Of a stretch of DNA of 64,000 bases, positions 28,120 to 38,355 are shown one piece after another. The number at the start of each line of letters is the position of its first letter. Position 1 is the stretch's first letter. The notes under the pieces were generated by a model, which saw nothing but the letters and a program-made list of their open reading frames with translations, was not told the origin of the DNA and searched no databases. Source of the stretch: Malaciobacter mytili LMG 24559 (GTDB lineage: Bacteria > Campylobacterota > Campylobacteria > Campylobacterales > Arcobacteraceae); NCBI RefSeq assembly GCF_003346775.1, contig NZ_CP031219.1, forward strand, positions 1,984,001-2,048,000, in the 5' to 3' direction. The translations under genes were made by a program, and so were the position numbers.

Positions 28120-29028
28120 TTAATTTCTTTTATATAAATCTTTATAATATTTTTTCCATCTTTTATGTTGCCAAAACCATAAATGAGGTAAATCTAAAAT
28201 TTGCTTTTCTATTATATTAGATTGCATTTGTGTTAATTCTTTTATATGATCTTCTGTTTTAAACTCTATTTTTAAAGGATCAATTGCTTCTCCCACTTTT
28301 AAAGTAAAGTTTCTAAAATCATTCATTACTGAAAAAATAGGAATAATTACTGCATCAAATTTTAAAGCTAGTCTTGATGTTGAATCAGTTGCTAATACTT
28401 TTTTATTAAAAAATTCTATTTCAATCCCATTTTTCATATGTTGATCAATTACAACAGCAACTGCTTTATTTTCTTTAAAAGCTTTTAACATTCCTTTTGC
28501 AGCTACTTTTTTTTCTAACATTGTAATATTATTTTTATTTCTTACTTTTATATACATATCATTAATATATGGATTATCCATTTTTCTATTTACAACGGCT
28601 ATTTTTCCAAATTTTAATGCCACATAAGGTAAAGCAAATTCCCAACCACCATAATGAGCAGCTATATAGATTATTTTTCTATTATTTTTCATTGCATCTA
28701 AAATAACCTGCTCATTTTCAACATTTCCTTTTGAAAATAGTTTTTCTTTTGAAATTGATTGATTTTCAACAAACTCATACATATTAAAGAATAAAGATAT
28801 ATAAGAGTTAAAAATTATATCCTCTTTCTTTTCATCAGAAATAGAATTTCCATAAACTAAATCTAAATTTACTTTTGCAATATGTTTATGCTCTTTATTA
28901 TATTTATATGCTAATTTAGCCAATAATATTAATATTTTTTTTGTGATAAATTTTGGTGTATATAAAATTATAAATTTAAAAGTGTTATATAAAAAGTACC
29001 TAAAATAGTCCTTTATTTTTCTTCCCAT
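28120..29028 (-). CDS. lpxL: Lipid A late acyltransferase (LpxL/HtrB type)
   Basis: A 302-residue membrane-anchored acyltransferase with an N-terminal hydrophobic segment and the catalytic HX4D/E motif as HYGGWE in YIAAHYGGWEFA. VIDQHMKNGIEIEFFNK and LWFWQHKRWK are typical of LpxL/LpxM. It adds a secondary acyl chain to Kdo2-lipid A. AAAGGA precedes the ATG, which lies inside the waaC 3' end (29-nt overlap). waaC followed by htrB is the standard start of Campylobacter LOS loci. Confidence 0.93.
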   Translation of the reverse strand: MGRKIKDYFRYFLYNTFKFIILYTPKFITKKILILLAKLAYKYNKEHKHIAKVNLDLVYGNSISDEKKEDIIFNSYISLFFNMYEFVENQSISKEKLFSKGNVENEQVILDAMKNNRKIIYIAAHYGGWEFALPYVALKFGKIAVVNRKMDNPYINDMYIKVRNKNNITMLEKKVAAKGMLKAFKENKAVAVVIDQHMKNGIEIEFFNKKVLATDSTSRLALKFDAVIIPIFSVMNDFRNFTLKVGEAIDPLKIEFKTEDHIKELTQMQSNIIEKQILDLPHLWFWQHKRWKKYYKDLYKRN

Positions 29029-30034
29029 TAAAAATTTCCTTTGCCAATTCTACTATTTCATTTTCATTTATATCTTTAATTGAGAAATCATTTCTGTCTA
29101 ATTTAAAAGGATTTACACTACTTTTAGATTCAATAATTTTATTAATATCTGTAAGATAAGTATTTCTATAACCTGGAGTATTTCCAAAAAGAGTAATAGA
29201 AGGTATATTTAAAGCCCAAGCCATATGAGTAGGACCGGTATCATTTCCTATTACTAAATCTACTTTTGATATTAAAGCTTTTAAGCTATTTAAATCTAAT
29301 TTTGGTAAAACTTTTGCAGTTGAAGTGTTTTTTATAAATAATGCATCATTTTTTTCAGTTTCACTTCCCCAAACTATTAAACAATTTTCATTTAAAGTAT
29401 TTATTATTTTAGCGAATTTTTCTTTAGAATACATCTTGCTAGGCCAACTAGCACCAATTACAAAAAGAATATTCTTTTTTTTATTATCTAAATAGTCATA
29501 TATTACTTTATTTTCATTTTTAAAAAATAAAAAAGGTTGTTTTTTTAAAATTTCTTCTTTTGTAATTTCAAACTCTAAAGAAGAAGATAAAACTTTAGCA
29601 TTTCTTTGAATTGCATTTTTATCATATGCAATATTTACTTTTTTTGTATAAAAAAAGCTTGCTAATTTTTCCCTAGTTGAATCTTTATCAAAACCAGCCC
29701 TATTCTTTCCAAGAAATTTAGCAACTATTGCAGACTTTACAAGTCCTTGAGCATCAATTACTAAGTCATAGGAATTTTTAGAATACTCTTTTAATAGTTT
29801 TATTTGAGAAAAGATTTGCTTTTTATCTTTTTTTATACTTTTTAAATTTAGTTTTACGATTTTATTTATATGTGGATTATTTTCTAAAACTTGTGCAAAA
29901 GCACTTTCTACAAACCAATCAATTTGTATATTTGGATAAGATTTTTTGATATATTGTAAAGCTACCATTGCATGGATTATATCTCCCATTGCAGATAGTT
30001 TTACAATAGCTATTTTTTTTATATTATTTAACAT
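29000..30034 (-). CDS. waaC: ADP-heptose:LPS heptosyltransferase I
   Basis: Adds the first heptose to Kdo2-lipid A. It is a GT9 protein of 344 residues: IAIVKLSAMGDIIHAMVAL, VIDAQGLVKSA, FVIGASWPSKMY and GNDTGPTHMAWALN. The GDIIHA and DAQG motifs separate WaaC from WaaF. It overlaps the 3' end of the ppx/gppA gene by 7 nt and the acyltransferase by 29 nt, so transcription may start upstream of ppx/gppA. Confidence 0.95.
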   Translation of the reverse strand: MLNNIKKIAIVKLSAMGDIIHAMVALQYIKKSYPNIQIDWFVESAFAQVLENNPHINKIVKLNLKSIKKDKKQIFSQIKLLKEYSKNSYDLVIDAQGLVKSAIVAKFLGKNRAGFDKDSTREKLASFFYTKKVNIAYDKNAIQRNAKVLSSSLEFEITKEEILKKQPFLFFKNENKVIYDYLDNKKKNILFVIGASWPSKMYSKEKFAKIINTLNENCLIVWGSETEKNDALFIKNTSTAKVLPKLDLNSLKALISKVDLVIGNDTGPTHMAWALNIPSITLFGNTPGYRNTYLTDINKIIESKSSVNPFKLDRNDFSIKDINENEIVELAKEIFNGKKNKGLF

Positions 30035-31500
30035 ACTAGCTTTATTTCTAAATTCTTTGGTAATTCTAATTTATCTAAAGAAGATTCTACTATAAAAGAG
30101 TATTCAGGCATCTTAATAGTTAATAACTCATCTTCTAGTAAATACTGAACTTTTGGTTTTGAAAAGTCTTGATTTATAGTAAGATTTAATGAAATCATAA
30201 ATGACAACCATTGCATTGTTTCAAAAGAGGGTAATAAATCTTTATAAATTTCCATATCTTTTCTTGTTGGCAATGATTTTTTAGAAAACTTAATAATATG
30301 AGCTACAATTACTCTTGAACTATGTAAAAAATCATAATTTAAACCATTTAATATAAAGTTAAATGTATTATCATTTACTTTATAATAATTAAGTGTAGTT
30401 CCAATTGAATGAAGTTTTGAAGCTATAACCAATAAAGTTTTATATCTATCTTCTAGATTATGTAAAGGTTTTAAAGCTTCAAAAATCTTTGCAGCATTAT
30501 TTCCATAATATGCACTTTGATTTCCATCTGTTTCAAATCTATCTAATAAAGACCTAACACTTACATTAAAATTTGAAGGGAATCTATGATTTGAATTTCT
30601 TAATATATCACAAAGATAAACCCCTTCTCTAACACCAACTCCAGAAGTAATTACTTTTTTAGTTTTTAACTCTTCTAAAATAGTATTAAAAATAAATGTT
30701 CCTTCTTTTATTGTGTCAAATCTATCTTTTTTTATACCTAAATCTTTTAGCTTATCACTATCTTTTGATTCAATTATTAAATTAATTAATTTTTTATTTT
30801 TAGAAACCTCATAAGTAAAGCCATGCAACACATCTAAAGGATAATCAATACTTTTCATTATTGCTTTAGAAATAGCCCTAATACTTCCACCAATTCCAAC
30901 TACAACACTAGGTATTTCAATCTCTAATTCAAAAATCTTTTCTAAACTCTTCTTAATATACTCTTTTGCACCATTTATATTGTTTTTATCAAAAAATAGT
31001 TCTTTTAGTCTAACTGTTCCAATATCCAAAGAGATTGATTTTTCAATTTTGCCTTCCTTTATAAAACAAAATTCAGTAGAACCTCCACCAATATCAACAG
31101 TTACAAACTCATTGTTATGAAGTAAATTTACAGCAGCAACACCACCATAATAAGCCTCTTTTTCACCATTAATTACTTTGATATTTAAACCTAAGTCTTT
31201 TTTTACTCTTGATAAAAAAACTTTTGAATTTGGTGCATCACGAAGTGCAGATGTAGCAACACAAATCACTTTTTTTGCTTTTAGTGATTTTGAAATATTT
31301 AAAAAAGATTTTAAAGAATTAAAAGCTCTATTCATAGGAATTTCTTGAAGATTGCCACCATTTTCATAACAACCCTCAGAAATTTTCACCCTACTTTTGG
31401 TTTCATTTATTAAATGAAATGCAAATCTACTACTTTTTTGTAATACAACCATACGCATTGAGTTTGACCCAATGTCTATAATAGTTGTAATTTTCGCCAT
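30028..31500 (-). CDS. Ppx/GppA phosphatase family protein
   Basis: A 490-residue exopolyphosphatase / guanosine pentaphosphate phosphatase family protein. The N-terminal actin-like fold begins IIDIGSNSMRMVV, TSALRDAPN and VTVDIGGGSTEFCF give the phosphate-binding loops, and GIGGSIRAI is the second-lobe glycine motif. The C-terminal part around residues 310-490 is an HD-like helical domain. It hydrolyses polyphosphate or pppGpp, and the sequence alone does not decide between them. The order ferredoxin, ppx, waaC suggests one message. Confidence 0.9.
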   Translation of the reverse strand: MAKITTIIDIGSNSMRMVVLQKSSRFAFHLINETKSRVKISEGCYENGGNLQEIPMNRAFNSLKSFLNISKSLKAKKVICVATSALRDAPNSKVFLSRVKKDLGLNIKVINGEKEAYYGGVAAVNLLHNNEFVTVDIGGGSTEFCFIKEGKIEKSISLDIGTVRLKELFFDKNNINGAKEYIKKSLEKIFELEIEIPSVVVGIGGSIRAISKAIMKSIDYPLDVLHGFTYEVSKNKKLINLIIESKDSDKLKDLGIKKDRFDTIKEGTFIFNTILEELKTKKVITSGVGVREGVYLCDILRNSNHRFPSNFNVSVRSLLDRFETDGNQSAYYGNNAAKIFEALKPLHNLEDRYKTLLVIASKLHSIGTTLNYYKVNDNTFNFILNGLNYDFLHSSRVIVAHIIKFSKKSLPTRKDMEIYKDLLPSFETMQWLSFMISLNLTINQDFSKPKVQYLLEDELLTIKMPEYSFIVESSLDKLELPKNLEIKLVC

Positions 31501-31502
31501 AA

Positions 31503-31757
<255 letters not shown>

Positions 31758-31810
31758 TTACTTACCTAAATCCTAAGTTGAAATATTAATCTTGGATTTA
31801 TAACCTAAAA

Positions 31811-32533
31811 TTAATTAATAATATCTTTAATTAGATTAAAAATATGTATTTTTTTAGCAACTATTAAGAATTTGTCACTTTGGTAAATATTTAAATCTTC
31901 ACAAATATATACTCCAGCTGCAATATCAAACTCTCTAATTTTTCCATAAAAAAGAACAAAAGAGTAATTTCTTGCATCACATAAACTAAGTGCTATAGCA
32001 CCTAAACTTCTGTACTTTATATTATTTTCATACAATTTTTCACAAAGCTTTGGATTTGTATAAGCCCTTTCAAAAATTCCAATATTACTATCTTGAAGTT
32101 CTAAAAAATCTATATATTTATTTGTTGCTAAATTAAGTTTTTTTATTTTTTTATTTTCATCTTTATAAATAAGTATTCCTGTTGCTAAATTACATACAAC
32201 AGCAATTATAGTTTTATTATCTTTTTGTAGTGCAATAGAAGTTCCAAAATATGGTAAATTAGAAGAAAAATTATCGCTTCCATCAATAGGATCGATTATA
32301 ATTTTATAAGAAGAATTTGAAGAGATATAACCACTTTCTTCAGAAAAAATATCCCCATAAGGTTTTAAATACTCTATAAAAATATTTTCAGCAAATAAAT
32401 CAATATTTAAACTTTTATCTCCACCAAAGCCAATTTGACCACTATAAATATAATCTAAGTTTGATATATGAGTATTTATATACTCATATATCTTTTTATT
32501 TGCTTTAATACAATCTTTTATAAAAGCCTTCAT
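31811..32533 (-). CDS. Inositol-monophosphatase-family phosphatase
   Basis: A 240-residue Mg-dependent phosphatase of the IMPase/CysQ superfamily. Metal ligands are visible as SEESG (Glu) and IDPIDGSDNF, and EFDIAAGVYI is the C-terminal Asp motif. The family includes inositol phosphatase, PAP phosphatase and fructose-1,6-bisphosphatase. The usual DPIDGTTNF reads DPIDGSDNF, which does not settle the substrate. Its start lies one base after the gltD stop. Confidence 0.85.
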   Translation of the reverse strand: MKAFIKDCIKANKKIYEYINTHISNLDYIYSGQIGFGGDKSLNIDLFAENIFIEYLKPYGDIFSEESGYISSNSSYKIIIDPIDGSDNFSSNLPYFGTSIALQKDNKTIIAVVCNLATGILIYKDENKKIKKLNLATNKYIDFLELQDSNIGIFERAYTNPKLCEKLYENNIKYRSLGAIALSLCDARNYSFVLFYGKIREFDIAAGVYICEDLNIYQSDKFLIVAKKIHIFNLIKDIIN

Positions 32534-32534
32534 C

Positions 32535-33911
32535 TTACGATAATGCTTTTATAATCTCTTTTGCAGCTTCTCTTCCATCAGCAGCAGCTGTTACAGCAAG
32601 GTGAGCACCTCTTTGGCAATCTCCACCTGCATAGAATTTTTCATTAGAAGTTTGGTATTTAGAATTTATTTCAATTCCTCCCCAAGAGTTTATTTCAACA
32701 TTTGCTTCTTTTAAGAAAGCAGGAACTTCAGGAGAGAAACCTAATGCCATAATTATAATATCAGCTTCTTCTAAGTATTGACTATTTTCTACAACTGTTA
32801 CTCTTTGTCTTCCACTTTCATCTGGTTCACTTAAAGTTGTCTCTTCTAATTCAATAGCAACAGCAATACCATTTTCTATTTTTATAGATTTTGGAGAAAC
32901 ATTAAAAATAAATTCAACACCCTCTTCTTTAGAGTTTATTACCTCTTTTTTACTTCCTGGCATATTAGCTTCATCTCTTCTATAAAGACACTTAACTGTT
33001 TTTGCCCCTTCTCTTACTGATGTTCTAACACAGTCCATAGCAGTATCTCCACCACCAATTACAACTACATTTTTATCTTTTACATCAATAAAATCTTCTA
33101 CTATATTTCCAAAATTTCTTTTTTGAATTCTTTTTAGAAAATCAATAGCTAAGTGAACATTTGGTGCATTTTCACCTTCTATTTTCGCCCATCTACCAGC
33201 AGTTGCTCCAATTCCTAAGAAAATAGCATCAAACTCTGATTCTAAAGATTCAATAGATTTATCTTTTCCAATTTCACAGTTTACATGAAGTCTCATACCA
33301 GCTTCTAATAACCAGTTAATTCTTCTTTCCACTGCATTTTTATCAAGTTTAAAGCCGGGAATACCATAAGTTAATAATCCACCAGCTCTATCATCTCTTT
33401 CAAACATCTCAACTGCAATTCCTTTTCTTAAAAGAAATGTTGCAGCAGAAATTCCAGCAGGTCCAGAACCAATAATTGCTACTTTTTTATTTAATTTAAT
33501 TGGAGCAAATTTTGGTTTCATTCCATTTTCAAAAGCTGTCTCATTAATATGAGTTTCAACTGCACCAATTGATACAGCACCATGACCTGTATTTAAAGAA
33601 CAAGCACCTTCACATAAAACATCATGAGGACAAATTTTTCCTAAAATTTCAGGGAATGGAGAAGTCTCATTTGATAAAGCAAAAGCTAACTCCAAATTCT
33701 TTTCTGCTGTTTGTTTAAGCCAAGCAGGTATAAAGTTATGTAAAGGACACTTAGAGTGGCAGTATGGATCTCCACACTGCATACATCTATCAGATTGTTC
33801 TCTTGCTTTATTTTTTTCAAAAACTTCATAAACTTCATTATAATCTTTTAATCTTTGTAAAACATCTCTTTTATTAGGATTAACTCTTTCAAATTTTGTA
33901 AAATTTAACAT
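32535..33911 (-). CDS. gltD: Glutamate synthase small subunit
   Basis: NADPH-oxidising beta subunit of glutamate synthase. I start it at the ATG at 33911 (458 residues): GGAG lies 9 nt upstream and it follows the gltB stop by 4 nt, whereas the ATG at 33926 has no binding site. The N-terminal 4Fe-4S cysteines are in CMQCGDPYCHSKCP and CPHDVLCEGACSL. The FAD motif is IIGSGPAGISAA and the NADPH motif VIGGGDTAMDC. It feeds electrons to GltB. Confidence 0.96.
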   Translation of the reverse strand: MLNFTKFERVNPNKRDVLQRLKDYNEVYEVFEKNKAREQSDRCMQCGDPYCHSKCPLHNFIPAWLKQTAEKNLELAFALSNETSPFPEILGKICPHDVLCEGACSLNTGHGAVSIGAVETHINETAFENGMKPKFAPIKLNKKVAIIGSGPAGISAATFLLRKGIAVEMFERDDRAGGLLTYGIPGFKLDKNAVERRINWLLEAGMRLHVNCEIGKDKSIESLESEFDAIFLGIGATAGRWAKIEGENAPNVHLAIDFLKRIQKRNFGNIVEDFIDVKDKNVVVIGGGDTAMDCVRTSVREGAKTVKCLYRRDEANMPGSKKEVINSKEEGVEFIFNVSPKSIKIENGIAVAIELEETTLSEPDESGRQRVTVVENSQYLEEADIIIMALGFSPEVPAFLKEANVEINSWGGIEINSKYQTSNEKFYAGGDCQRGAHLAVTAAADGREAAKEIIKALS

Positions 33912-33915
33912 TATC

Positions 33916-36900
33916 TTAGTCTCCATTCTCTGGGTCTAATGGTAATACAGTCATATTTTTTGGTTTTACCATCCAGAAGTTTCTTATTTCTGCTCTAAAA
34001 TTATCTAAAATTGATTCAGCTTTTTCACTTCCAGTCTCATTTAAATAATCAACTAATAATCTTTTTAAATATAATCTTTCTCTTTCTGTATCATCTGTAT
34101 CAATTCTTACAGCTTCAATTAATTCTTGGTTCATTTTATCAACAAATGTTTTTTGATCATCATAAATAAATGCTAATCCACCTGTCATACCAGCACCAAA
34201 ATTAATCCCTGTAGGTCCTAAAATAACAATAATACCACCTGTCATATATTCACAAGCATTATCACCAGTTCCTTCAACTACTGCTGTACATCCTGAGTTT
34301 CTAACAGCAAATCTCTCACCTGCTGTTGCTTTAACATAAAGTGTTCCACCAGTTGCACCATATAAACATGTATTACCAATACCAGCAAAGTTTTTACCTT
34401 GATGTAATGGATTAATGATGATTTTTCCACCATTCATACCTTTACCAACATAGTCATTTGCAACACCATCTAATTGTAAAGTCATACCTTTACTTAAAAA
34501 TGCACCAAATGATTGCCCAGCAGTACCTTTTAAATTAATATTAATTGTATCTTCAGGAAGACCTGCATCCCCATAAAATTTAGCAATTTCACCTGAAATT
34601 AATGCACCAAAACTTCTGTTTAAGTTACAAATTTCTTCATTTATTTTTACTTTTAAAGTTGGTTTTTCAATTGCTCTATGTACTTTTTTAAGAACTTCTT
34701 TTTCAAATTTATTTTTATCAAATGGTTCATTTGATTCTTTTTGACAAGTATCAATTCCCTCAACTCTTCTTAAAATATTTTGAAAATCAAATTTTTGTGC
34801 AAATTCATCATCAATAACTTTTAATAAGTCACTTCTACCAACTATTTCTTCCATAGTTTTGTAACCAAGCTTAGCTAGAATTTCTCTAACATCTTCTGCT
34901 AAGAATGTAAAGTAAGAGATTAATCTTTCAACTGTTCCAGTGAAGTGTTCTCTTAAATCTTCATCTTGTGTAGCAACACCAACAGAACATTTATTTGTAT
35001 GACAAATTCTTAAGATTTTACAACCTAATAGTGTTAATGAAGCAGTACCAAAAGCATAAGATTCAGCACCAAGCATAGCAGCCTTAATTACATCAAGACC
35101 TGTTTTTAATCCACCATCTGTTTGTAAATGTACAAACTCTCTTAAGTGATTAACTTTTAAAGCATTATGAGCCTCAACTAAACCTAATTCCCAAGGATTA
35201 CCTGCATGTTTAATTGATGTTAAAGGAGCAGCACCAGTTCCTCCATCTCCACCAGAGATAATAATCTTATCTGCATATGCTTTTGCCACACCAGCAGCAA
35301 TTGTTCCAACACCTAAAGATGATACTAGTTTTACAGTGATTTTTGCTTCTGGATTAACTTGTTTTAAGTCAAAAATTAATTGAGCTAAATCTTCAATTGA
35401 ATAAATATCATGGTGTGGTGGTGGCGAAATTAATGTAACACCTGCAACTGTATGTCTAAGTGTTGCAATAAGTGGCGTTACTTTATGTCCTGGTAATTGT
35501 CCACCTTCACCTGGTTTTGCACCTTGTGCAACTTTAATTTGTAACTCTTCTGCACTTCTTAAATATCCAGGAGTAACCCCAAATCTTCCAGAAGCAACTT
35601 GTTTAATTTTTGAGTTTTTTAAAGTATTAAATCTTTTTGGATCTTCTCCACCCTCACCTGAGTTAGATGAACCTCCAATAGTATTCATAGCCATTGCTAA
35701 AGCTTCATGAGCTTCTGGTGATATAGAACCACATGACATAGCAGCAGTTGCAAATCTTTTAAATATCTCTTCTTTTGATTCAACTTCACTAATATCAATA
35801 GCTTGTCTATCAGAATTAAAATCTAAGAAATCTCTAATAAATTTTTTATCTCTGTTTTCAACTAACTCTTTTAAACTTTTAAAATCAGAAATATCTTCTT
35901 TTTTTGTTGCATTTTTATTATGCATTGCTTTAGTCATTGCTGGACCATAATCGTGATATTCACCACCATCAATATATTTATAAAATCCTCCTAAATCAAG
36001 AGGGAACATATGATGATTATCATAAAATGCATTATAATGAGATTTTTCTATTCTTTTTTCAATATCTAAATAGCAAAGCCCACATAATTCACTATGTGCA
36101 CCTTCAAAACACTCAGTTACGATTTTATCAGATAATCCAATTACATCAAATAATGCTGAATTTCTATAACTTGCAACAGTTGAAATTCCCATTTTAGACA
36201 TAATTTTTAATAAACCTGCATTCATAGATTTTTGAGTATTTTTAAGTAGTCTTTGTAACTCATATTTTGAAATTTCTTTTCTTTCATATAAAGCTACTAC
36301 TGTTGCATACATCATATATGGATAAATAGCAGTTACACCAAATGCAAGAAGTACAGCAGCCATATGTGGATCATATACTTCACCTGTAACAGATACTATA
36401 CAAACACAATGTCTAATTCCCTCTTTTAATAATAATTGATTAACATAACCAACTGCCATTGCCATTGGAATTAATTTTTTAGCTTTAGAAATTTTTCTAT
36501 CATCTAAAATAACAACTGCAACATTATCATTTTTTACAGAATCAACTACTTTTTTACCTAATGCTTTTAAGCTTGTTTCTAAATCATTTTCAAAAGTTGT
36601 AGAGAATATTTTATTTTTATAATATTCATCATATCTTGGAGATTTTGTATTCCCAAAAGAGTAAAGTACATCATATTTTTCTTTCATTAAAATAGGACTT
36701 GCAACTTTTAATCTTTTTGCATATTCCTCTTTTTCATCTAAAATATTATGTAGTCTTCCAAACCCAGTTTCTAAAGACATAACAACTTTTTCTCTATAAG
36801 GGTCAATTGGAGGGTTTGTAACTTGTGCAAATTTTTGTCTAAAGAAATCTGTAAAATTTCTATTTACTTTTGAAAATGCTGCAAGTGGAGTATCATCTCC

Positions 36901-38355
36901 CATTGATCCAACTGGTTCTTTTCCATCTTTTGCCATTGGCTCAATAACTTGATCAATTGCTTCATAAGTAATATTAAAATATTTTTGTTTTTTTTCTATT
37001 TCTTCTAATTTATAATCATCAATTTCTAAAAATGACTCATCAATATACTCTTGTAAATATCTCATTCCATTATTTAGCCATTTTGAATAGTTTTGAGATG
37101 ATTTTAAATAGTTGTTAATATCTTCTTCTTTTAATATTTTTCCATATTTTAAATCAAGAGCAATCATTTGACCAGATTGTAGCCTTCCTCTTTCTAAAAT
37201 ATTGTTTTCATCTAAATCTAATGTTCCATATTCAGAAGTAATATATAATTTTTTATCTTTAGTAATAACATATTTAGATGGTCTTAAACCATTTCTATCA
37301 ATTAAACATCCAATATGTCTTCCATCAGTTAATGAAACTGCAGCTGGACCATCCCAAGCTTCCATTGCTGCTGCTGTATATTCATAAAATGCTCTTAAAT
37401 CAGAATCCATATGAGGAGAGTTTTGCCAAGGTGCTGGAACTAAACTTCTTGCAGCTTTAAAAAAGTCTACTCCATTTGCTAACATAAACTCAAACATATT
37501 ATCTAAAGAAGTAGAATCCGAACCATTTTTTTGTAAAATAGGTAAAATTCTTTTTAATTCTTCTTCTGAAAATACTTCAGATTTAATATTCTCAGATTTT
37601 ATTTCAACACTAAATCTATTTGCTTCAACAGAGTTAATCTCACCATTATGTGCAATAGCTCTAAATGGTTGAGCTAATCTCCATTGAGGTAAAGTATTTG
37701 TTGAAAATCTTTGATGAAATAGTGAAAATGAAATTTTAAAATCTTCATCTCTTAAATCAACATAAAAATGTTTAATATGCGTAGGCATAATTAGCCCTTT
37801 GTACGCAATTACTTTTGAAGAAAATGTAGGGATATAGAAATCTTTTTTATCTTTTAATTTATGTTCACACTCTTTTCTTGTTAAATATAATAGTGCATCA
37901 AATCTCTTTGATGACATTAAAGTATTTGGTGTTACAAATACTTGAATAATATGAGGTAAAGTATCTAAAGCTTGTTGTCCTAAAGCATCAGTATCTATAG
38001 GTACAGTCCTTGTCATTAATACTTTTAAATCATTATTTTCACAAAATTCATTAAATACTTCAATATCTTTTAAATCTCTTGTAAAAATCATAGCTACCGC
38101 ATAAGTTTCAGGTAAATCAATACCTTGCTCACTAGTAACCTTTCTCATAAAATAATCTGGCATTGATAATAATAATCCAGATCCATCTCCCGTTTTACCA
38201 TCCGCTGCTACTGCACCTCTGTGCATCATTCTCTCTAGCGAAGTAATAGCATCTTCTAAGTTTTCATGACTTGGTTTGTTCTCTAAATGAGCAACTAAAC
38301 CAAAACCACAGTTATCTTTAAAAGATGTTAATAAGTCTAAATTAGAACCCATCAT
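33916..38355 (-). CDS. gltB: Glutamate synthase large subunit
   Basis: A 1479-residue alpha subunit that makes two glutamates from glutamine and 2-oxoglutarate. The amidotransferase nucleophile is Cys16 in DNCGFGLVAHL, so the propeptide removed on maturation is only 15 residues. The FMN synthase domain carries ISGGDGGTGAAPLTS, and the 3Fe-4S cysteines are around GCKILRICHTNKCSVGVATQ. The C-terminal domain is the GXGXG beta-helix with MNGGKIIINP and MTGGLAF. Two ATGs abut at 38355 and 38352, and AAAGGA fits either. Confidence 0.97.
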   Translation of the reverse strand: MMGSNLDLLTSFKDNCGFGLVAHLENKPSHENLEDAITSLERMMHRGAVAADGKTGDGSGLLLSMPDYFMRKVTSEQGIDLPETYAVAMIFTRDLKDIEVFNEFCENNDLKVLMTRTVPIDTDALGQQALDTLPHIIQVFVTPNTLMSSKRFDALLYLTRKECEHKLKDKKDFYIPTFSSKVIAYKGLIMPTHIKHFYVDLRDEDFKISFSLFHQRFSTNTLPQWRLAQPFRAIAHNGEINSVEANRFSVEIKSENIKSEVFSEEELKRILPILQKNGSDSTSLDNMFEFMLANGVDFFKAARSLVPAPWQNSPHMDSDLRAFYEYTAAAMEAWDGPAAVSLTDGRHIGCLIDRNGLRPSKYVITKDKKLYITSEYGTLDLDENNILERGRLQSGQMIALDLKYGKILKEEDINNYLKSSQNYSKWLNNGMRYLQEYIDESFLEIDDYKLEEIEKKQKYFNITYEAIDQVIEPMAKDGKEPVGSMGDDTPLAAFSKVNRNFTDFFRQKFAQVTNPPIDPYREKVVMSLETGFGRLHNILDEKEEYAKRLKVASPILMKEKYDVLYSFGNTKSPRYDEYYKNKIFSTTFENDLETSLKALGKKVVDSVKNDNVAVVILDDRKISKAKKLIPMAMAVGYVNQLLLKEGIRHCVCIVSVTGEVYDPHMAAVLLAFGVTAIYPYMMYATVVALYERKEISKYELQRLLKNTQKSMNAGLLKIMSKMGISTVASYRNSALFDVIGLSDKIVTECFEGAHSELCGLCYLDIEKRIEKSHYNAFYDNHHMFPLDLGGFYKYIDGGEYHDYGPAMTKAMHNKNATKKEDISDFKSLKELVENRDKKFIRDFLDFNSDRQAIDISEVESKEEIFKRFATAAMSCGSISPEAHEALAMAMNTIGGSSNSGEGGEDPKRFNTLKNSKIKQVASGRFGVTPGYLRSAEELQIKVAQGAKPGEGGQLPGHKVTPLIATLRHTVAGVTLISPPPHHDIYSIEDLAQLIFDLKQVNPEAKITVKLVSSLGVGTIAAGVAKAYADKIIISGGDGGTGAAPLTSIKHAGNPWELGLVEAHNALKVNHLREFVHLQTDGGLKTGLDVIKAAMLGAESYAFGTASLTLLGCKILRICHTNKCSVGVATQDEDLREHFTGTVERLISYFTFLAEDVREILAKLGYKTMEEIVGRSDLLKVIDDEFAQKFDFQNILRRVEGIDTCQKESNEPFDKNKFEKEVLKKVHRAIEKPTLKVKINEEICNLNRSFGALISGEIAKFYGDAGLPEDTININLKGTAGQSFGAFLSKGMTLQLDGVANDYVGKGMNGGKIIINPLHQGKNFAGIGNTCLYGATGGTLYVKATAGERFAVRNSGCTAVVEGTGDNACEYMTGGIIVILGPTGINFGAGMTGGLAFIYDDQKTFVDKMNQELIEAVRIDTDDTERERLYLKRLLVDYLNETGSEKAESILDNFRAEIRNFWMVKPKNMTVLPLDPENGD

